NCBI GenBank assembly: GCA_902629695.1
Contig: CACORY010000007.1
Span: 1 to 53,104 of the forward strand
Reading direction: 5' to 3'
Source of the DNA: an uncultured Pelagibacteraceae bacterium
GTDB taxonomy: Bacteria > Pseudomonadota > Alphaproteobacteria > Pelagibacterales > Pelagibacteraceae
Length of the DNA stretch: 53,104 nt
The stretch's first letter is position 1. Each line of letters starts with the position of its first letter. The position numbers were made by a program, and so were the translations under genes. The notes beneath the pieces are model-generated. The model did not search any database and was not told the DNA's origin. It saw only the letters and a list, made by a program, of their open reading frames with translations. This document shows positions 50,827-53,104 of this stretch, one piece after another.

Positions 50827-52245
50827 TTAAATTTTATGGAAGTTATCAACCCCAACAGTATAATTAGTACCTGCCAAAGGGACTTTTGCTAAAGCAGATG
50901 CTTCAGAAGTAAGTGCTGCCAAATCTTCAGGCTCAAGAGAATGAATATTAGTTTTACCACATGCTCTAGCTAATAATTGTGCTTCAAGAGTCATTGAGTG
51001 AAGATAATTATAAACTCTTAGAGCAGCATCATCAGGATTTAATCTAGCTCTAAGTTTTGGATCTTGAGTAGCTACACCTACTGGACATCTTCCAGTATGG
51101 CAATGGTAACACTCACCAGCTTTTACACCCATCTCTTTTTCAAAATTTGCTTCTGGAATATCTTTATTGCAATTTAGTGCGATCATTGAACCTGTTCCAA
51201 TAGCTATTGCATCTGCACCCAAAGCTAATGCTTTAGCCATGTCAGCGCCATCTCTTACACCACCAGCATAAATTAAAGTTACTTTCCCAGTTTTACCTAC
51301 ATCATCTAACGCTCTTCGAGCCTCTCTGATTGCAGCAATACCTGGAATACCTGTATTAGCTGCTGCGATGTGCGGACCAGCTCCTGTTGATCCTTCCATA
51401 CCATCTAGGTATATAGAGTCAGGATCACATTTCGCTGCCATACGTACATCATCATAAACTTTTGATGCACCTAATTTTAATTGAATTGGAACTTTATTTT
51501 TTGTCAGTTGCCTTAATTCTTCTACTTTTAAAGCTAAATCATCTGGACCCAACCAATCAGGATGTCTTGCTGGAGATCTTTGATCAATGCCAGATGGCAA
51601 TGATCTCATCTCAGCAACTTGGTCAGTTACTTTTTGACCCATTAAGTGTCCACCCATCCCAACTTTTTGTCCTTGCCCAATAAATACTTCTATACCATCT
51701 GCAAGTTGCGCATGATGTGGGTTAAATCCATATCTTGATTGAATACACTGATAGAACCATTTTTCTGAATATCTTCTTTCATCAGGTATCATTCCACCTT
51801 CACCTGAACATGTTGCACTACCAGCCATTGTTGCTCCTCTTGCAAGAGCTGTTTTAGCCTCGTATGATAATGCTCCAAAACTCATACCAGTGATGTAAAC
51901 TGGGATATCCAACTCAATTGGATTTTCACATCTTGGACCAATTACAGTCTTTGTCTCACATTTTTCTCTATAACCTTCAATTACAAATCTAGTAAGAGTA
52001 CCTGGCAGGAAAACTAAATCATCAAAAGTAGGAATCTTTTTCATTAATGCCATTCCACGCATTCTGTATCTTCCTAATTGAGACTTTATATGAATATCAT
52101 CTATTACTTCTGGAGTAAAAATTGCATTATGACCAAGTAGACTTTTATTTCTTGATCCATTACTACTTAAATGAACGTCAGCTTTTCCGCCAACATTCCC
52201 ATTAGTTTTTAATTTACCGTTTTTTTTCTTTATTTTCTTTGGCAT
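50827..52245 (-). CDS. glxD: Glutamate synthase-like FMN subunit GlxD (MgsC-like)
   Basis: 472 residues corresponding to the FMN-binding synthase domain of glutamate synthase. KLGASKVYDDVRMAAKCDPD and GADAIAIGTG shape the FMN barrel, and CYHCHTGRCPVG holds the cysteines of the 3Fe-4S cluster. In the N-methylglutamate pathway the homologous MgsC makes N-methylglutamate from methylamine. It overlaps glxC by one base. Whether ammonia or methylamine is used cannot be read from sequence. Confidence 0.92.
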   Translation of the reverse strand: MPKKIKKKNGKLKTNGNVGGKADVHLSSNGSRNKSLLGHNAIFTPEVIDDIHIKSQLGRYRMRGMALMKKIPTFDDLVFLPGTLTRFVIEGYREKCETKTVIGPRCENPIELDIPVYITGMSFGALSYEAKTALARGATMAGSATCSGEGGMIPDERRYSEKWFYQCIQSRYGFNPHHAQLADGIEVFIGQGQKVGMGGHLMGQKVTDQVAEMRSLPSGIDQRSPARHPDWLGPDDLALKVEELRQLTKNKVPIQLKLGASKVYDDVRMAAKCDPDSIYLDGMEGSTGAGPHIAAANTGIPGIAAIREARRALDDVGKTGKVTLIYAGGVRDGADMAKALALGADAIAIGTGSMIALNCNKDIPEANFEKEMGVKAGECYHCHTGRCPVGVATQDPKLRARLNPDDAALRVYNYLHSMTLEAQLLARACGKTNIHSLEPEDLAALTSEASALAKVPLAGTNYTVGVDNFHKI

Positions 52246-53099
52246 TAAATTGCTCCTTTTTTCTCAGTAGGTTCTAAGTTATCGTAGTTCCATAATTTTT
52301 TACCAGCTACAATTTTTTTCATTTTGCTCACATCAAAATTTTCACCAATTTCAGCAACCTTCAATTTTCTTTTTAACCAATCTTGATCACTTTTAGTTAA
52401 TTCAGCGTCTACTGCATCACTACCATAAGAACCAATTTCTCCACCTACGAAAATTGTCCCATCATACATTGAATCACCTAAATTTATCCCTACGTTACCC
52501 AAGATAATTATTCTTCCTCTTTGCATCATAAAGCCTGTAAAAGCACCAGCGTCTCCACCAATAATTATAGTTCCACCCTTCATATCAATACCAGTTCTAG
52601 CACCAACGCTGCCTTTACATATTAAATCTCCACCTCTAATGGCTGCTCCAAAACAAGATCCAGCATTTTTTTCAATAACCACCTTACCAGCCATTAAATT
52701 TTCAGCACAAGACCATCCAACTCTTCCGTTGATTCGCACTATAGGTCCATCGCAAGAACCTATTCCAAAGTAACCTAAACTACCCTCAAAAATTAAATTT
52801 AGTTTATTTAAAATTCCAACACCAATACTGTGTTTACCTTGTGGATTCTTAATAACTATAGTTCCATAGCCTTGGCTCATTAAATTATCAATTTCTTTAT
52901 TGGCATCAGCAGCAGTCATATCCATTACATCAAGATCTGTTCTTTTATTGAAATCTACGTCGTACGTTCCAAAATAATAAAAATTTTCAGCCTCATCAGG
53001 ATTAAAAAATTTTTGTTGCGTTCTACCAGTTAAAACTTCAGTATGCATACCCATAGCTTGGGCCTTGGTTTTTTTTGTGACATTTTTTAAATTTGCCAT
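52245..53099 (-). CDS. glxC: Glutamate synthase-like GXGXG subunit GlxC (MgsB-like)
   Basis: 284 residues. The right-handed beta-helix GXGXG repeats run through the C-terminal half (GSLGYFGIGSCDG, GSVGARTGIDMKGG, IIGGDAGAFTGFMMQRG, GNVGINLGDSMYDG). It corresponds to the C-terminal domain of large glutamate synthase and to MgsB. AAGG precedes the ATG at the window edge. A glutamine-amidotransferase subunit (GlxB/MgsA) would be expected just upstream, outside this window. Confidence 0.92.
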   Translation of the reverse strand: MANLKNVTKKTKAQAMGMHTEVLTGRTQQKFFNPDEAENFYYFGTYDVDFNKRTDLDVMDMTAADANKEIDNLMSQGYGTIVIKNPQGKHSIGVGILNKLNLIFEGSLGYFGIGSCDGPIVRINGRVGWSCAENLMAGKVVIEKNAGSCFGAAIRGGDLICKGSVGARTGIDMKGGTIIIGGDAGAFTGFMMQRGRIIILGNVGINLGDSMYDGTIFVGGEIGSYGSDAVDAELTKSDQDWLKRKLKVAEIGENFDVSKMKKIVAGKKLWNYDNLEPTEKKGAI

Positions 53100-53104
53100 A
53101 CCTT

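Overview
The window looks like a chromosomal segment of an alphaproteobacterium of the SAR11 group (Pelagibacter-like). The reasons are very AT-rich DNA, extremely short gaps, many 1-8 bp gene overlaps, and a gene content dominated by ABC importers for amino acids and polyamines, with GlxC/GlxD, Amt and a GlnT-type ligase. Synteny with cultured SAR11 is recalled from general knowledge and was not searched. I see no rRNA, tRNA, CRISPR array or insertion sequence.

Layout. (1) 1-4.2 kb: the 3' end of a SpoIIE-type phosphatase, a secreted beta-propeller/autotransporter-like protein, glutaredoxin, a DUF2805/TIGR03643 protein, and a LysE-type exporter with a strong hairpin in its leader. (2) 4.3-15.75 kb: one long + strand run holding a complete branched-chain-type ABC importer (livJHMGF), AzlC/AzlD, a clear GlaH/CsiD glutarate 2-hydroxylase, a ProC-like reductase, and a second importer (livGFHM). 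(3) 15.7-18.8 kb, - strand: the second LivJ, a terminator, then a 499-residue protein with three treble-clef-like zinc modules on each side of a restriction-endonuclease-like core, followed by two tightly coupled tiny ORFs. (4) 18.9-27.6 kb: a EutA-like racemase-family enzyme, a DoeA-like ectoine hydrolase, a polyamine-type importer (potADBC), and a fused 3-hydroxyacyl-CoA dehydrogenase/enoyl-CoA hydratase. (5) 27.6-36.7 kb: cyclophilin and a HExxH protein; agmatinase-family ureohydrolase with aldehyde dehydrogenase; then a purine-nitrogen set consisting of an NCS1 permease, allantoinase PuuE, allantoicase and ureidoglycolate lyase, plus an ArgE-like deacylase. (6) 36.7-44.5 kb: CsaA, a second LysE-type exporter, aconitase, a YfgM-like protein, a BamB-like protein, a cupin, ZapE, YjbQ, and a small eight-cysteine protein behind a Fur-box-like palindrome. 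(7) 44.5-53.1 kb, - strand: a nitrogen block of GlxC, GlxD, an orphan 150-residue ORF, Amt, two small membrane proteins, GlnT/GMAS-like ligase, DpaL and photolyase.

Taken together the region is a nitrogen and carbon scavenging block. Importers bring in amino acids, polyamines and possibly ectoine, allantoin and ammonium. The neighbouring enzymes convert such compounds to glutarate or succinate-level intermediates, acyl-CoA, glyoxylate, urea and ammonia. Two importer operons share a striking design: an intrinsic terminator sits directly between the binding-protein gene and the permease genes.

Most genes belong to recognisable families. The least explained items are the zinc-module nuclease with its micro-ORFs, the LysE leader hairpin, the Fur-box/eight-Cys pair, and the orphan proteins around Amt.
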